The notes beneath the pieces are model-generated. The model searched no databases. It was not told the DNA's origin and saw nothing but the letters and a program-made list of their open reading frames with translations. Below are positions 5,297-5,423 of a stretch of DNA of 5,423 nt, in pieces. The stretch is from an uncultured Dialister sp. Lineage in GTDB: Bacteria > Bacillota > Negativicutes > Veillonellales > Dialisteraceae. Both the position numbers and the translations under genes were made by a program. Position 1 is the first letter of the stretch, and the number at the start of each line of letters is the position of its first letter. The DNA lies in contig UQYL01000049.1 in assembly GCA_900545365.1 (NCBI GenBank), positions 1 to 5,423 of the forward strand, written 5' to 3'.

Positions 5297-5423
5297 TTAT
5301 TTCTTCCTCATGGCTTCCGCGAAAGCCCGCCACCGCTCCGGGACGGGATCACCATAGAGTTTCTCCATGGCGGCGCGCGTCACGAGCCACGTCCGCCCCG
5401 CCCGGCGGCGTTCGCCCTCTCCC
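5297..5423 (-). CDS. C-terminal 41 residues of an unidentified protein (enters from right edge)
   Basis: The minus-strand frame is open from the window edge to TAA at 5299-5297 and ends GDPVPERWRAFAEAMRKK. The visible part is short and basic. The GRTWLVTRAAMEKLYGDP segment resembles the end of small helix-turn-helix proteins that close with a 'GR-x-W-L-(I/V)-T' strand. This is a resemblance from memory and only suggestive. The convergent, bidirectional terminator just beyond the stop supports a true gene end. Confidence 0.65.
   Translation of the reverse strand, partial: GEGERRRAGRTWLVTRAAMEKLYGDPVPERWRAFAEAMRKK

Noticed and set aside
3729..5333. 534-codon open frame on the minus strand, Glu/Arg/Asp-rich with an internal repeat
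   Set aside because: It lies antisense to the two permease genes and its repeat only mirrors their duplication. The composition is what the complement of GC-rich membrane-protein codons gives, and there is no convincing RBS or family match.

Overview
The window looks like chromosomal DNA from a fairly GC-rich bacterium. Strong GGAGG-type ribosome binding sites, sigma-70-type promoters and hairpin/T-tract terminators would suit a member of the Bacillota, perhaps a Negativicutes-like lineage. That placement is a guess: there is no rRNA, tRNA or lineage marker. No transposase, phage gene, CRISPR array or tRNA was seen.

Layout, left to right. (1) 1-1042, minus strand: the first 347 codons of an unrecognised protein that runs off the left edge. 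It has a long, hairpin-containing leader (about 1043-1206) and a likely extended -10 promoter at 1213-1221. (2) 1236-1268: an intrinsic terminator for the next unit. (3) 1271-3579, minus strand: a two-gene operon. A CNNM/CorC (HlyC/CorC) membrane protein with CBS domains is followed, through a stop/start overlap, by a low-complexity protein with a long acidic block and a long lysine-rich block. The operon is read from an extended -10 at 3643-3651. (4) 3580-3761: a divergent control region with two outward promoters, a 26-bp dyad just upstream of a perfect TATAAT, and a GC hairpin in the corC leader. (5) 3768-5246, plus strand: two tandem TauE/SafE-family permease genes. They are an exact 741-bp head-to-tail duplication, equal in length and about 68% identical in protein without gaps. 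(6) 5259-5290: a bidirectional terminator between convergent genes. (7) 5297-5423, minus strand: the last 41 codons of a gene entering from the right edge.

How the genes may work together: the CorC-like protein and the TauE/SafE pair are both inner-membrane proteins, for cation homeostasis and for export or import of small (often sulfur-containing) anions respectively. They are divergently transcribed and share a 180-bp control region, but nothing shows that they share a pathway. The most unusual elements are the charge-segregated protein coupled to corC, the duplicated permease pair whose second copy was left without its own Shine-Dalgarno, and the dyad in front of that pair.
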